Below, one piece after another: positions 1-8,702 of a stretch of 42,107 nucleotides of DNA; the stretch's first letter is position 1, and the number at the start of each line of letters is the position of its first letter. Below the pieces are notes generated by a model. The model had not been told where the DNA came from and ran no database searches. It saw only the letters and a program-made list of their open reading frames with translations. This DNA is from Pseudomonas sp. GM74. Its GTDB lineage: Bacteria; Pseudomonadota; Gammaproteobacteria; Pseudomonadales; Pseudomonadaceae. The translations under genes were made by a program, and so were the position numbers. The stretch is from positions 1 through 42,107 of the forward strand of contig NZ_AKJG01000060.1 in NCBI RefSeq assembly GCF_000282455.1, given 5' to 3'.

Positions 1-19
1 CCGTGGGCCCGCCGCCATC

Positions 20-160
20 GGCCATCCATGGCCGGGGGCGGCTAACCCGGCATCCATGCCGGGTTGCCCACTACGCAGAACCTCCGCTCGGCCTCTCGAG
101 GGGGCGTGCACCGCAAAAGCGCCCGAGGCGGCCTACCGGCCGGCCTGATTGTCTGGTTCG
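20..160. repeat. Interspersed intergenic repeat with tandem palindromes
   Basis: Two palindromes follow each other, GGCCATCCATGGCC at 20-33 and CCCGGCATCCATGCCGGG at 46-63, each centred on ATCCAT. A GC-rich stretch follows that includes GGCCTCTCGAGGGGGC near 90. I recall similar dispersed intergenic sequence in P. fluorescens-group genomes, but I cannot confirm copy number here. Short open frames across it have no recognisable protein features and are treated as chance. The left border lies outside the window. Confidence 0.5.
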
Positions 161-171
161 GTGTACACAGT

Positions 172-250
172 ACCTGTGGGAGCGGGCTTGCCCGCGAAGG
201 CGGCCTGCCAGCCAACCAACCTCTTGCAGATGTACTCGCTCCCACAAGGG
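172..250. repeat. REP doublet (REPIN), GGGC subtype, right arm degenerate
   Basis: The left arm is GTGGGAGCGGGCTTGCCCGC at about 176. The right arm is only a remnant, CTCGCTCCCACAAGGG, ending near 250. It sits just beyond the 3' end of the LysR gene. Confidence 0.75.
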
Positions 251-274
251 ATCAATCTGTGAGCTGAGAGATTT

Positions 275-1243
275 TCAGTTCGCCACCCGAACCCCACCCA
301 GGCTCCCGCTCAGTTCATACGCCGCCAATTCCGCCTGGTGCGCCGCCAGCAATTCCGGCAACGATCCGCGCAAATACTCGACCCAGGTCTTGATCTTCGC
401 ATCCAGGTACTGGCGCGACGGGTAGATCGCATACAGGTTCAGTTCTTGCGAGCGGTAGTTGGGCATGACGCGCACCAGTGTGCCGTTGCGCAGGCCTTCT
501 ATCGCGGCGTACAGCGGCAGGACGCCAACGCCCATGCCGCTGATGATCGCGGATTTCATGGCATCGGCGGAGTTCACCAGGAAGGGTGAGCTGTTGATGG
601 TGACCATTTCCTGGCCATCGGGACCGTCGAAGGCCCATTTCTCCAGCGGAATCACCGGGCTGACCAGGCGCAGGCAGGCGTGGTTGAGCAGGTCGCTGGG
701 TTTTTGTGCGCAGCCGTTGGTTTTGACGTAGGCCGGCGAGGCGCAAACGATGCTGTAGGTGATGCCCAGGCGCTGGGAGACGAAACCCGAATCCGGCAGT
801 TCGCTGGCGAGGACGATGGACACGTCGTAACCCTCGTCGAGCAGGTCCGGCACGCGGTTGGCCATGGTCAGGTCGAAGGTCACGTCCGGGTGGGTCTTGC
901 GGTAGCGGGCGATGGCGTCGATCACGAAGTGCTGGCCGATGCCGGTCATGGTGTGCACTTTGAGTTGCCCGGCCGGGCGGGCGTGGGCGTCGCTGGCTTC
1001 GGCCTCGGCTTCTTCGACGTAGGCCAGGATCTGTTCGCAGCGCAACAGGTAACGCTTGCCGGCTTCGGTCAGGGCGATGCGGCGGGTCGTTCGGTTGAGC
1101 AGGCGGGTTTGCAGGTGGGCTTCCAGGTTGGAGACCGCGCGCGAGACGTTGGCCGTGGTGGTGTCCAGTTGCACGGCGGCGGCGGTGAAGCTGCCGGCTT
1201 CGGCCACGTAACTGAAGGCGCGCATGTTTTGCAAAGTGTCCAT
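275..1243 (-). CDS. LysR-family transcriptional regulator
   Basis: This 322-residue protein has the normal length for a LysR regulator. Residues 1-60 form the winged helix-turn-helix (AEAGSFTAAAVQLDTTTANV followed by SRAVSNLEAHL). From about residue 88 comes the effector-binding LysR_substrate domain, with the family-typical HTMTGIGQH and MANRVPDLLDEGYDVSI segments. The ATG at 1243 gives the canonical N-terminus. It is divergent from the four-gene efflux operon that begins at 1575. By the usual logic of divergent LysR genes it probably controls that operon in response to a small aromatic or other toxic compound. The ligand is not known from sequence. The regulator call is firm; the target is inferred from arrangement only. 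Confidence 0.93.
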   Translation of the reverse strand: MDTLQNMRAFSYVAEAGSFTAAAVQLDTTTANVSRAVSNLEAHLQTRLLNRTTRRIALTEAGKRYLLRCEQILAYVEEAEAEASDAHARPAGQLKVHTMTGIGQHFVIDAIARYRKTHPDVTFDLTMANRVPDLLDEGYDVSIVLASELPDSGFVSQRLGITYSIVCASPAYVKTNGCAQKPSDLLNHACLRLVSPVIPLEKWAFDGPDGQEMVTINSSPFLVNSADAMKSAIISGMGVGVLPLYAAIEGLRNGTLVRVMPNYRSQELNLYAIYPSRQYLDAKIKTWVEYLRGSLPELLAAHQAELAAYELSGSLGGVRVAN

Positions 1244-1574
1244 GGGGTGCTCTCGGGTGCGATGGCAAATTGTGACACGAAGTTTCGGGGGCGGTGACCC
1301 CTACCTACGGATTATCTCGTTAACGGTAACAAAGATTCACAGGAATCCCGGCTTATCGCCCTTCAGGCCGCCCCATAGAATTGCGCAACTTGGGCAACCG
1401 GGGCTCGACCCACCGCATAACCTGTGGGAGCGGGCTTGCTCGCGAAGAGGGCATCACATTCAACAGCGATGTTGACTGACAGACCGCTTTCGCGAGCAAG
1501 CCCGCTCCCACAAAAGCGGATCTCCGGTTTCCAGAAAATCTCATGCCTCCCCCTATTTTCAGGAAATCGCAGCA
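1244..1574. promoter_or_regulatory. Divergent intergenic region of LysR gene and efflux operon
   Basis: This 331-bp gap must hold the promoters of both divergent genes. Around 1311-1334 it contains ATTATCTCGTTAACGGTAAC, an AT-rich dyad-like stretch that could be the LysR-type site; this is a weak assignment. A REPIN fills 1421-1513 and leaves only about 60 bp before the efflux operon start. The operon promoter is therefore either in those 60 bp or upstream of the REPIN, which would place the REPIN hairpins in the 5' UTR. Confidence 0.4.
1421..1513. repeat. REPIN upstream of the efflux operon
   Basis: Left arm CCTGTGGGAGCGGGCTTGCT at 1421 is inverted against GCGAGCAAGCCCGCTCCCAC ending near 1511. 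About 45 bp of unrelated sequence separates the arms. Confidence 0.85.
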
Positions 1575-3074
1575 GTGCCGCGTCGCATCAGCAGAGCGCT
1601 TCAGCCGCTCAGTGTTTTGGCTTTAACCCTGTCAATCAGCGGCTGCATCGGAACCGGAGGTATTGCCCCACAGGGCAAGGCGCTGGAGGCCAATTCACTG
1701 GCCACTGACGAAGCGATCCAGAGCGCCGCGCAGGATGCGCACTGGCCCACCTCACAATGGTGGCAAGCCTATGGCGACCCGCAACTGAACCGCTGGGTCG
1801 ACCTCGCTCTGCAAGGCAGCCCGACCCTGGCCATGGCCGCCGCCCGGGTGCGTCAGGCCCGGTCCATGGCCGGCGTGGCCGAAGCGGCCGGGTCGCTGCA
1901 GATCAATGGCGAATCCACCCTCAAGCGTCACAACTGGCCTACCGACCAGTTCTATGGCCCTGGTGAGCTGGCCAACAGCACCACTTGGGACAATAACGCG
2001 GCGCTGGGTTTCAGCTATGCCCTCGACCTCTGGAGCCGCGAAAGCAATGTCACCGAGCGCGCCGTGGACATGGCGCACATGAGCGTCGCCGAAGCGCGCC
2101 AGGCCCAGCTCGAATTGCAAGACAATATCGTACGGGTCTACATCGAGTTGTCGTTGCATTACGCCCAGCGGGACATCGTCGAAGCGACCTTGAAGCAGCA
2201 ACAGCAGATTCTCGAGCTGGCGCAAAAGCGTCTGGATGGTGGCATCGGCACCCATTTCGAAGTCAGCCAGGCCGAGACGCCGCTGCCGGAAACCCATCGC
2301 CAGATCGACGCCCTCGACGAAGAAATCGCCTTGAGCCGCAACCAGCTCGCCGCCCTCGCCGGCAAGGGGCCGGGGGAGGGCGCGCAGTTGCAGCGGCCAA
2401 CGCTGTCGCTGGGTGCACCGCTGAAACTGCCGTCGTCGCTGCCAGCGCAATTGCTCGGCCAACGCCCGGACGTGGTCGCCAGCCGCTGGCAAGTGGCGGC
2501 GCAGGCGCGGGGCATCGATGTTGCCCATGCCGGTTTCTACCCGAACGTCGATCTGGTCGGCAGCCTCGGCTACATGGCCACCGGCGGCGGGGCCCTGGAG
2601 TTCTTGACCGGCAAGAAGCTCAACTACAGCGTGGGGCCGGCGATTTCGTTGCCGATCTTCGATGGCGGGCGCCTGCGTGCAGAGTTGGGTGAAGCCTCGG
2701 CCGGGTATGACATCGCCGTGGCCAAGTACAACCAGACCCTGGTCAATGCCCTGAAAAACATCTCCGACCAGTTGATCCGCCGCGAGTCCATGGACAAGCA
2801 ACAGGCTTTCGCCGCCGAGTCGGTGGCCACTGCGCAGAAGACCTACGACATCGCGATGATCGCCTACCAGCGTGGCCTGACCGATTACCTCAACGTGCTC
2901 AATGCCCAGACCCTGCTGTTCAAGCAGCAGCAAGTGCAACAGCAGGTTCAGGCGGCGCGTTTGAGCGCCCATGCGCAATTGGTGACGGCGTTGGGCGGTG
3001 GTCTCGGTGCCGGCAACGACGTGCCGAACGCCAAACAGACCCAGGCACCGAAAACCCCGAGCCTTTTGCGTTGA
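1575..3074 (+). CDS. Outer-membrane efflux lipoprotein, NodT/OprM family
   Basis: The 499-residue product is an RND/MFS-type outer-membrane factor (TolC-like, NodT subfamily). It starts with GTG at 1575, behind AGGAAA at 1561. Residues 1-24 are a lipoprotein signal with lipobox ISGC, lipidated at C24. Two OEP repeats follow, with the characteristic SQWWQAYGDPQLNRWVDLAL, the helical SQAETPLPETHRQIDALDEE, the LGQRPDVVASRW motif and the ISLPIFDGGRLRAELGEA segment. It would form the trimeric outer-membrane channel and periplasmic tunnel. The inner-membrane pump, small DUF1656 peptide and fusion protein follow on the same strand after a REPIN, making a complete four-part exporter. The substrate is not evident; AaeAB-like systems export aromatic acids. 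Confidence 0.92.
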   Translation: MPRRISRALQPLSVLALTLSISGCIGTGGIAPQGKALEANSLATDEAIQSAAQDAHWPTSQWWQAYGDPQLNRWVDLALQGSPTLAMAAARVRQARSMAGVAEAAGSLQINGESTLKRHNWPTDQFYGPGELANSTTWDNNAALGFSYALDLWSRESNVTERAVDMAHMSVAEARQAQLELQDNIVRVYIELSLHYAQRDIVEATLKQQQQILELAQKRLDGGIGTHFEVSQAETPLPETHRQIDALDEEIALSRNQLAALAGKGPGEGAQLQRPTLSLGAPLKLPSSLPAQLLGQRPDVVASRWQVAAQARGIDVAHAGFYPNVDLVGSLGYMATGGGALEFLTGKKLNYSVGPAISLPIFDGGRLRAELGEASAGYDIAVAKYNQTLVNALKNISDQLIRRESMDKQQAFAAESVATAQKTYDIAMIAYQRGLTDYLNVLNAQTLLFKQQQVQQQVQAARLSAHAQLVTALGGGLGAGNDVPNAKQTQAPKTPSLLR

Positions 3075-3082
3075 ACACAAGA

Positions 3083-3177
3083 CCTGTGGGAGCGGGCTTG
3101 CTCGCGAAGGCGGTGTGTCTGATGACACTTTTGTCGCCTGATACTCCCTCTTCGCGAGCAAGCCCGCTCCCACAGGT
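3083..3177. repeat. REPIN between efflux outer-membrane gene and FUSC pump gene
   Basis: CCTGTGGGAGCGGGCTTGCT at 3083 is inverted against GCGAGCAAGCCCGCTCCCAC, ending near 3176. It fills most of the 138-bp gap inside the operon, where it could stabilise the upstream message or dampen read-through. Confidence 0.88.
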
Positions 3178-3212
3178 TCCGGTTTTCACTGGAATTTATT
3201 GAGCAGGATTTG

Positions 3213-5405
3213 ATGACTCCCTTGCCCGCACCCTTGCGCTGCCTGTACTCCCTGGAATGGCGTCGGGGTTTCTTCGACTGGGCACGCAGCGACGGCGTGA
3301 CCTGGGTCTACATCTTCAAGGTGCTGATCGCGGCGTTCCTCACGCTGTGGCTGGCCATGCGCCTGGAGCTGCCGCAACCGCGTACCGCGATGATCACCGT
3401 GTTCATCGTCATGCAGCCGCAAAGCGGCCAGGTGTTCGCCAAGAGTTTCTATCGTTTTCTCGGCACCCTGGCCGGGTCGGCGGTGATGGTCGCGCTGATC
3501 GCCCTGTTTGCGCAGAACACTGAACTGTTCCTCGGTTCGCTGGCGATCTGGGTCGGTATCTGCACGGCCGGCGCTGCCCGCTGCCGCAACTTTCGCGCCT
3601 ACGGTTTCGTACTCGCCGGATACACCGCGGCGATGGTCGGCTTGCCCGCGCTGGCCCATCCGGAGGGTGCGTTCATGGCGGCGGTCTGGCGGGTGCTGGA
3701 AATCTCGTTGGGCATTCTCTGTTCGACACTGATCAGTGCCGCCATCCTGCCGCAATCGGCCAGCGCGGCGATGCGCAATGCGTTGTACCAGCGCTTTGGC
3801 GTGTTCGCCCTGTTCGTGACCGACGGCTTGCGCGGCCGCAGTCAGCGCGAGGCGTTCGAGGCCGGCAACGTGCGTTTTATCGCCGAAGCCGTGGGCCTGG
3901 AAGGCTTGCGCAGCGTTACTGTTTTCGAAGACCCGCACATGCGTCGGCGCAATGGCCGTCTCAGTCGCCTGAACAGCGAATTCATGGGCATCACCACGCG
4001 CTTCAACGCCTTGCACCAGTTGCTCGAACGCCTGCGCAGCAGCGCGGCGGACCAGGTGGTGGAGGCGATCAAACCCGGCTTGCAGGACCTCGCCGAGCTG
4101 CTCGACGGCTTCAGCGGGCGTGCCTTGACCAGCGCCGATGCAGCGCGTCTGGTCACGGTGCTGAGCGCCTACAAGGAAGGGTTGCCGGCGCGGGTGCGCA
4201 GCCTGCGGGCGATCTTTCAGGAGAGCGAACCGAGCGACGACGAACTGCTGGACTTCCATACGGCGTACGAACTGCTCTATCGCTTCGTCGACGACCTGCA
4301 CAGTTATGCACAGACCCACGCTTCCCTGGCCGATCACAGTCACGAACGGGAGCGCTGGGACGAGCCGTTCACTCCGCAAACCAACTGGATGGCAGCGGCA
4401 GCATCGGGGATACGCGCGGCGTTCATTCTGGTGGTATTGGGCAGCTATTGGGTGGCAACCGCCTGGCCGAGCGGCGCGACCATGACCCTGATTGCGGCCG
4501 CGACCGTGGGCCTGTCCGCCGCCACCCCGAACCCGAAACGCATGGCCTTTCAGATGGCGTGCGGGACGTTGCTCGGAGCGCTGATCGGCTTCGTCGAGAT
4601 GTTTTTCATTTTTCCGTGGATCGATGGATTTCCGTTGCTGTGCGTGATGCTCGCACCGGTGATCGTACTCGGCTCGTTCCTGACTTCGCGGCCGCAGTAC
4701 GTCGGTGTCGGCCTGGGCTTGCTGATCTTCTTCAGCACCGGTTCAGTGCCGGACAACCTCACGGTCTACAACCCCTACACCTTCATCAACGACTACATCG
4801 CCATGGTGCTGGGCATGCTGGTGTGCGCGGCGGCCGGGGCGATCATTCTGCCGCCCAACAGCCGCTGGCTGTGGCGTCGGCTGGAGCAGGACCTGCGCGG
4901 TCAGGTGGTGTACGCCATCAGCGGCAAGCTCAAGGGGCTGGCGTCGAGTTTCGAAAGCCGCACCCGCGACCTGGTGCATCAGGCCTACGGCTTCGCGGCG
5001 GGCCAACCGCAGGTGCAGCGGGACTTGTTGCGCTGGATGTTCGTGGTGCTGGAAGTCGGCCACGGGATCATCGAGTTGCGCAAGGAACAGGCGATTCTGC
5101 CGGTGCATCCGGCCTATGCCGAATCCCGGCCGTGGCGCCAGGCGATCCGGGTGATGGGGCGGGCGCTGGTGCGGCTGTTCCTGCAACCGAACAGCAGCAA
5201 CCTGGAACGCGCGCTGATTGCCGTCGATCACGCGATCAGCCGTGTGCAGTCCACCGACGAACCCTTCGCCCCGCACTTCGATACCTCGGCGTTGCGCCGG
5301 GTGAAGAGCTACCTGCACTTCATCCGCACCTCGCTGCTTGATCCGCAATCACCGCTCGCTGCCTTCGCAAGCAGCCAGCCCAAAGGACTTGAACATGCCT
5401 CGTGA
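3213..5405 (+). CDS. FUSC-family inner-membrane efflux protein (AaeB-like)
   Basis: The 730-residue product belongs to the fusaric acid resistance / AaeB family. An N-terminal block of membrane helices (about residues 25-180, including FKVLIAAFLTLWLAMRLELP and RTAMITVFIVMQPQSGQ) is followed by a soluble middle of about 200 residues. A second helix block (about 395-550, including FLTSRPQYVGVGLGLLIFFS) precedes a C-terminal cytoplasmic tail. The ATG at 3213 is preferred over the TTG one codon upstream because GCAGGA at 3202-3207 is well placed for it. Its last codons overlap the DUF1656 start by 11 bp, implying translational coupling. It is the pump of the four-part exporter; p-hydroxybenzoate or related aromatic acids are plausible but unproven substrates. 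Confidence 0.93.
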   Translation: MTPLPAPLRCLYSLEWRRGFFDWARSDGVTWVYIFKVLIAAFLTLWLAMRLELPQPRTAMITVFIVMQPQSGQVFAKSFYRFLGTLAGSAVMVALIALFAQNTELFLGSLAIWVGICTAGAARCRNFRAYGFVLAGYTAAMVGLPALAHPEGAFMAAVWRVLEISLGILCSTLISAAILPQSASAAMRNALYQRFGVFALFVTDGLRGRSQREAFEAGNVRFIAEAVGLEGLRSVTVFEDPHMRRRNGRLSRLNSEFMGITTRFNALHQLLERLRSSAADQVVEAIKPGLQDLAELLDGFSGRALTSADAARLVTVLSAYKEGLPARVRSLRAIFQESEPSDDELLDFHTAYELLYRFVDDLHSYAQTHASLADHSHERERWDEPFTPQTNWMAAAASGIRAAFILVVLGSYWVATAWPSGATMTLIAAATVGLSAATPNPKRMAFQMACGTLLGALIGFVEMFFIFPWIDGFPLLCVMLAPVIVLGSFLTSRPQYVGVGLGLLIFFSTGSVPDNLTVYNPYTFINDYIAMVLGMLVCAAAGAIILPPNSRWLWRRLEQDLRGQVVYAISGKLKGLASSFESRTRDLVHQAYGFAAGQPQVQRDLLRWMFVVLEVGHGIIELRKEQAILPVHPAYAESRPWRQAIRVMGRALVRLFLQPNSSNLERALIAVDHAISRVQSTDEPFAPHFDTSALRRVKSYLHFIRTSLLDPQSPLAAFASSQPKGLEHAS

Positions 5406-5595
5406 AATCGCCTTCCACGGCGTGTACATGCCAACCATGACCCTGATGTTTTTCATCGCGGCTCTGCTTGCCTGGGCGCTGGACCGGTTCCTGTCCGGGT
5501 TCGACCTGTACCGTTTTTTCTGGCATCCGGCGTTGCTGCGCCTGAGCCTGTTTACCTGTCTGTTCGGCGCGTTGGCGCTGACTGTCTACCGTTGA
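5395..5595 (+). CDS. DUF1656 small membrane protein (AaeX-like)
   Basis: This 66-residue protein starts MPREIAFHGVYMPTMTLMFF and has two hydrophobic segments (about residues 14-30 and 46-62), as is typical for DUF1656. A longer open frame begins at 5338, but the ATG at 5395 matches the family start and overlaps the pump gene's stop by 11 bp. The family is almost always encoded between FUSC pumps and their HlyD-type fusion proteins, as here. The molecular role is unknown. It may be a small accessory subunit in the inner membrane. Confidence 0.9.
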   Translation: MPREIAFHGVYMPTMTLMFFIAALLAWALDRFLSGFDLYRFFWHPALLRLSLFTCLFGALALTVYR

Positions 5596-5619
5596 CTCTC
5601 TATCACTGAGAATGCCCCG

Positions 5620-6483
5620 ATGAAAAAGTTTTTCAGCCTGCTCGCGACCTTGCTGGTGCTGGCCCTTGCGCTGTGGATCGGCCGCTCCTTGTGGGAGCAC
5701 TACATGAACACGCCGTGGACCCGTGACGGCCGCGTGCGGGCCGACATCATCAACGTCGCCGCCGACGTCACCGGTGAAGTGGTGGACGTGCCGGTGCGCG
5801 ACAACCAGCTGGTGAAGAAGGGTGAATTGCTGATGCAGATCGACCCCGAGCACTACCGTCTCGCGGTGAAACAGGCACAGAGTCTGGTGGCATCGCGCAA
5901 GGCAACCTGGGAGATGCGCAAGGTCAACGCCCATCGTCGCGCCGATATGGACAACCTGGTGATCTCCCGGGAAAACCGTGACGACGCCAGCAACCTCGCC
6001 GACTCGGCCCTGGCCGATTACCAACAGGCCCAGGCGCAACTGGAAGCCGCGCAACTCAACCTCAAACGCACTGAAGTCCGTGCGGCGGTGGATGGTTACG
6101 TCACCAACCTCAACGTGCATCGCGGCGACTACGCGCGCATCGGCGAGGCGAAAATGGCCGTGGTCGACATGAACTCGTTCTGGGTCTACGGCTTCTTCGA
6201 AGAAACCAAACTGCCCCATGTGCGCGTCGGCGATAAGGCCGACATGCAACTGATGAGCGGCGAAGTGCTCAAGGGCCATGTGGAAAGCATCTCGCGCGGC
6301 ATCTATGACCGCGACAACCCGGAGAGCCGAGAGCTGATTGCGGATGTGAACCCGACGTTTAACTGGGTGCGTTTGGCGCAGCGGGTGCCGGTGCGGATTC
6401 ACATCGATGAAGTGCCGGAGGGGGTGCTGTTGGCGGCGGGGATTACTTGTACGGTGGTGGTGAAGCAGGAGGGAGGGGCATGA
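5620..6483 (+). CDS. Periplasmic membrane fusion protein, HlyD/AaeA family
   Basis: The 287-residue protein has one N-terminal membrane anchor (about residues 5-22) followed directly by TPWTRDGRVRADIINVAADV, the hallmark start of AaeA/EmrA-like adaptors. A biotinyl-lipoyl half-domain, a short alpha-helical hairpin (about residues 80-150), a second lipoyl half (AAVDGYVTNLNVHRGDYARI) and a beta-barrel domain (FFEETKLPHVRVGDKADMQL) follow. It links the FUSC pump to the outer-membrane factor. It lies 24 bp after the DUF1656 gene and is the last gene of the operon; a REPIN begins about 20 bp after its stop. Confidence 0.93.
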   Translation: MKKFFSLLATLLVLALALWIGRSLWEHYMNTPWTRDGRVRADIINVAADVTGEVVDVPVRDNQLVKKGELLMQIDPEHYRLAVKQAQSLVASRKATWEMRKVNAHRRADMDNLVISRENRDDASNLADSALADYQQAQAQLEAAQLNLKRTEVRAAVDGYVTNLNVHRGDYARIGEAKMAVVDMNSFWVYGFFEETKLPHVRVGDKADMQLMSGEVLKGHVESISRGIYDRDNPESRELIADVNPTFNWVRLAQRVPVRIHIDEVPEGVLLAAGITCTVVVKQEGGA

Positions 6484-6499
6484 CTTGCAGACCGTGTGG

Positions 6500-6600
6500 C
6501 CCCATCGCGGGCAAGTCCGCTCCCACAAATATCTGCTGTGTTACCTAAATAGCATTCACACCAAAGATCCCTGTGGGAGCGGGCTTGCCCGCGATGGGAA
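6500..6600. repeat. REPIN between convergent efflux operon and NTF2-like gene
   Basis: CATCGCGGGCAAGTCCGCTC at 6503 is inverted against GAGCGGGCTTGCCCGCGATG ending at 6596. Here the arms face outward-in, the reverse of most copies in the window. One arm carries a G-to-T-type mismatch (AAGTCC instead of AAGCCC). Confidence 0.85.
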
Positions 6601-6631
6601 CGACTCGGTTCCGCGGGTATAAGGCAGCGCT

Positions 6632-7030
6632 TCACTCCTTGCAAAACGTCTCATGCAGATGCCTCCAGATCACCCGGCCATCGGCGTGCTTCTCGAAGAC
6701 CACGGTGGAGCGACGATCCGAGTGCAACCCGGTCGCATCGGTCTGTTGTTCGCGGTAACTCACGGTGGCGCCACCCTCGTACAACGCGATCCCACGCAAC
6801 TCGCTGAGCTCGATCCTGAACCCGAGTTTCTTGCCGCCCGCCAGCGTGAACAGTTCGTTCAGCGCGTCAAAGTCCAGCACCCGGCCGAGCGGCGAGACCA
6901 TGGAGAACTGCGGTGAAAAACGTGTCAGCAGTTCTTCGAGTTCGGACGCGTCGCGTTCCTCGGCCAGCCATTGTTCGATGGCCACGTGGGCCTGGATCAC
7001 TTCGTCGAAGTATTCGGTGTAGTCGGTCAT
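6632..7030 (-). CDS. NTF2-like / DUF4440-type small protein
   Basis: The 132-residue protein resembles the SnoaL/NTF2-like fold used by DUF4440 proteins: an N-terminal helix with acidic residues (about 1-30), a middle beta-rich half with EGGATVSYREQQTDATGLHS, and a terminal VIWRHLHETFCKE strand. Such proteins are small-molecule binding or enzyme folds with very varied roles. No catalytic set can be assigned. It stands alone between two REPINs, convergent with the efflux operon, and shows no operon partner. The gene call is good because length, codon usage and fold pattern agree. The function is unknown. Confidence 0.8.
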   Translation of the reverse strand: MTDYTEYFDEVIQAHVAIEQWLAEERDASELEELLTRFSPQFSMVSPLGRVLDFDALNELFTLAGGKKLGFRIELSELRGIALYEGGATVSYREQQTDATGLHSDRRSTVVFEKHADGRVIWRHLHETFCKE

Positions 7031-7066
7031 GTTGTTTCCTGAAGTTCTGTGGTGTCTGTTCTGACG

Positions 7067-7150
7067 CCTTCGCGGGCAAGCCCGCTCCCACAGGATTAGC
7101 GCTATTTCAAAATCTGCGCATGACCTGTGGGAGCGGGCTTGCCCGCGAAT
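7067..7150. repeat. REPIN between NTF2-like gene and SDR gene
   Basis: TTCGCGGGCAAGCCCGCTCC (from 7070) is inverted against GGAGCGGGCTTGCCCGCGAA (ending 7150). The arms are perfect and only about 30 bp apart. It ends just 15 bp short of the SDR stop codon and may serve as a 3' end structure for that message. Confidence 0.9.
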
Positions 7151-7165
7151 AACGATGACGCGGTG

Positions 7166-7990
7166 TCAGAGCTGCCCACGCAGCCCGAACCGTTTCATCA
7201 GCCCGGATTCGAGCAAACCCTTGGGCAGCAAACTGGCCATCAGCGGCAACGCGCGGCTGCCATTGCCCAGGCGGACCAGCCGTGGCGGTTTGGCTTGCTG
7301 CACGGCCTTGAGCAATCCGGCGGCAAACTCACTGGCCGGGGTCGGTCTGTCCTGGGAAGCCCTGGCCCGGGCGCGAATGCCTTCGCGCAGCGGAAACCAC
7401 GGCGATTGTTCGCTGATCAGTTGCTCGGCTTCGTGCCCGGCATTCCTGGCGAAGCTGGAAGCGATGGCCCCGGGCTGCACTTCCATGACCCGCACGCCGA
7501 ACGGCGCCAGTTCCATGCGCAAGGCATCGCTCAAGGCATGCACGGCGGCTTTCGAGGCGCAGTAGGCACCGGCGAATGGCGTGACCAACACACCTGAAAC
7601 GCTGCCGATATTCACGACCAATCCTTTGGTCCGGCGCAGCACGGGAAACATCGCGCGGGTGACGCCGACGATGGCGAACACATTGGTTTCGAACTGGCGC
7701 TGCATGGCCGGCACGCCGCCATCGAGCAACGGTCCCATGGCGCCATAACCCGCGTTGTTGATCAGTACGTCGAGACCACCGCGTTCCTGGTTGATGCGCT
7801 CGCTCAATTGCTCAAGGGCAACACCGTCGTTTACGTCAAGTTGCACGGCGGTATATCCGGCAGCGCTCAGCATGGCGACATCTTCGGCCTTGCGCGCACT
7901 GGCCCAGACTTCATAGCCGGCGACCTTGAACGCGTCGGCAAGGGCGCGGCCAATGCCGCTGGAGCAACCGGTAATCAACGCAATGGGCAT
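7166..7990 (-). CDS. Short-chain dehydrogenase/reductase (classical SDR)
   Basis: The 274-residue protein begins MPIALITGCSSGIGRALADA, with the NAD(P)-binding TGxxxGIG motif. The structural NNAGYG motif (about residue 80) and the catalytic YCASK motif (Y-x-x-x-K) with an upstream serine in NIGSVSGVLVTPFAG are present. The open frame extends 55 codons further upstream. The ATG at 7990 is chosen because AAGGAA precedes it at proper spacing and the Rossmann fold begins at once. It is an NAD(P)-dependent oxidoreductase of unknown substrate; the sequence resembles SDRs acting on hydroxysteroids, lipids or alcohols. It lies 34 bp downstream of a small membrane-protein gene on the same strand. Confidence 0.92.
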   Translation of the reverse strand: MPIALITGCSSGIGRALADAFKVAGYEVWASARKAEDVAMLSAAGYTAVQLDVNDGVALEQLSERINQERGGLDVLINNAGYGAMGPLLDGGVPAMQRQFETNVFAIVGVTRAMFPVLRRTKGLVVNIGSVSGVLVTPFAGAYCASKAAVHALSDALRMELAPFGVRVMEVQPGAIASSFARNAGHEAEQLISEQSPWFPLREGIRARARASQDRPTPASEFAAGLLKAVQQAKPPRLVRLGNGSRALPLMASLLPKGLLESGLMKRFGLRGQL

Positions 7991-8024
7991 GGCGCATTCC
8001 TTGTGCAAAAAAATGGGGGAGAGG

Positions 8025-8489
8025 TCAGTCGGAAAAGCTGCCCTGCAATCGCTCGGCGCGAAACTCCAGGGTTTCCGGACGGTAGCCAGGGCGCAATGGC
8101 GGCAGCGGCAAGCAATCTTCCCAGTTGCCTCCGGCCTGCAGTTCGCCGGGGCCACGATAGCGCGGGGCGCTGTATTGATTGTCGGCCAGGTTCACCGTAT
8201 CGCCCGGTGCATAAGCCGCGACTCGCCAGCGCAGTTCGGTTAGCGGCACGTCATTGCCGTTGTTCAGGGTCAATTGCAATGGGCGGTCAGCGGGACATTG
8301 TTGTGGTGCGTAAGTGATGCGCAACTCCAGGCGTTGCAGTTGCTTGAGTTCGTGGTGGTCCATCCAGATGACCCAGGTGGCGACGATGCCCAGCCCCACG
8401 GCAGCCGCCAGGGAGACGGGCAAGGCCTTGGCCGGATAGCGCAGCAACAGGATCAGCCAGGTGATGACCAGCAGGACGCCGATGAACAT
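8025..8489 (-). CDS. Small membrane protein of unknown function
   Basis: This 154-residue protein has two hydrophobic segments at the N-terminus (about residues 1-16 and 22-42). A soluble, probably periplasmic, beta-rich domain of about 110 residues follows, with LELRITYAPQQCPADRPLQL and EDCLPLPPLRPGYRPETLEF. Two cysteines (in PQQCPAD and WEDCLPL) could form a disulfide. I do not recognise a named family; similar pseudomonad proteins are often labelled loosely as transporters, which this architecture does not support. It precedes the SDR gene by 34 bp and may be cotranscribed. Confidence 0.75.
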   Translation of the reverse strand: MFIGVLLVITWLILLLRYPAKALPVSLAAAVGLGIVATWVIWMDHHELKQLQRLELRITYAPQQCPADRPLQLTLNNGNDVPLTELRWRVAAYAPGDTVNLADNQYSAPRYRGPGELQAGGNWEDCLPLPPLRPGYRPETLEFRAERLQGSFSD

Positions 8490-8576
8490 GACACGAAATC
8501 TCGGGAGTAGAGAGGGTCATCCTACCTAAGCGCAGGTAGGGTTGGCGATGGGCGATTCGGAGGTGTGCTGAACGGC

Positions 8577-8670
8577 CCCTTCGCGGGCAAGCCCGCTCCC
8601 ACAGGGTATTGGGTTGATCACAGATTTTGTGCTCGGCTTGGTCCACTGTGGCAGCGGGCTTGCTCGCGAA
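8577..8670. repeat. REPIN downstream of the alginate operon
   Basis: CCTTCGCGGGCAAGCCCGCTCC (8578 on) is inverted against GCAGCGGGCTTGCTCGCGAA ending near 8670. The two arms belong to different subtypes, and the right arm carries GTGGCAGC instead of GTGGGAGC, so this copy is diverging. Confidence 0.8.
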
Positions 8671-8702
8671 GAGCCCAGTCGAGGCACTACAAAAAAACAG
8701 TG

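Noticed and set aside
3..425. 140-codon open frame at the left edge
   Set aside because: It runs through repeat elements and into the antisense of the LysR gene, with no protein-like features.
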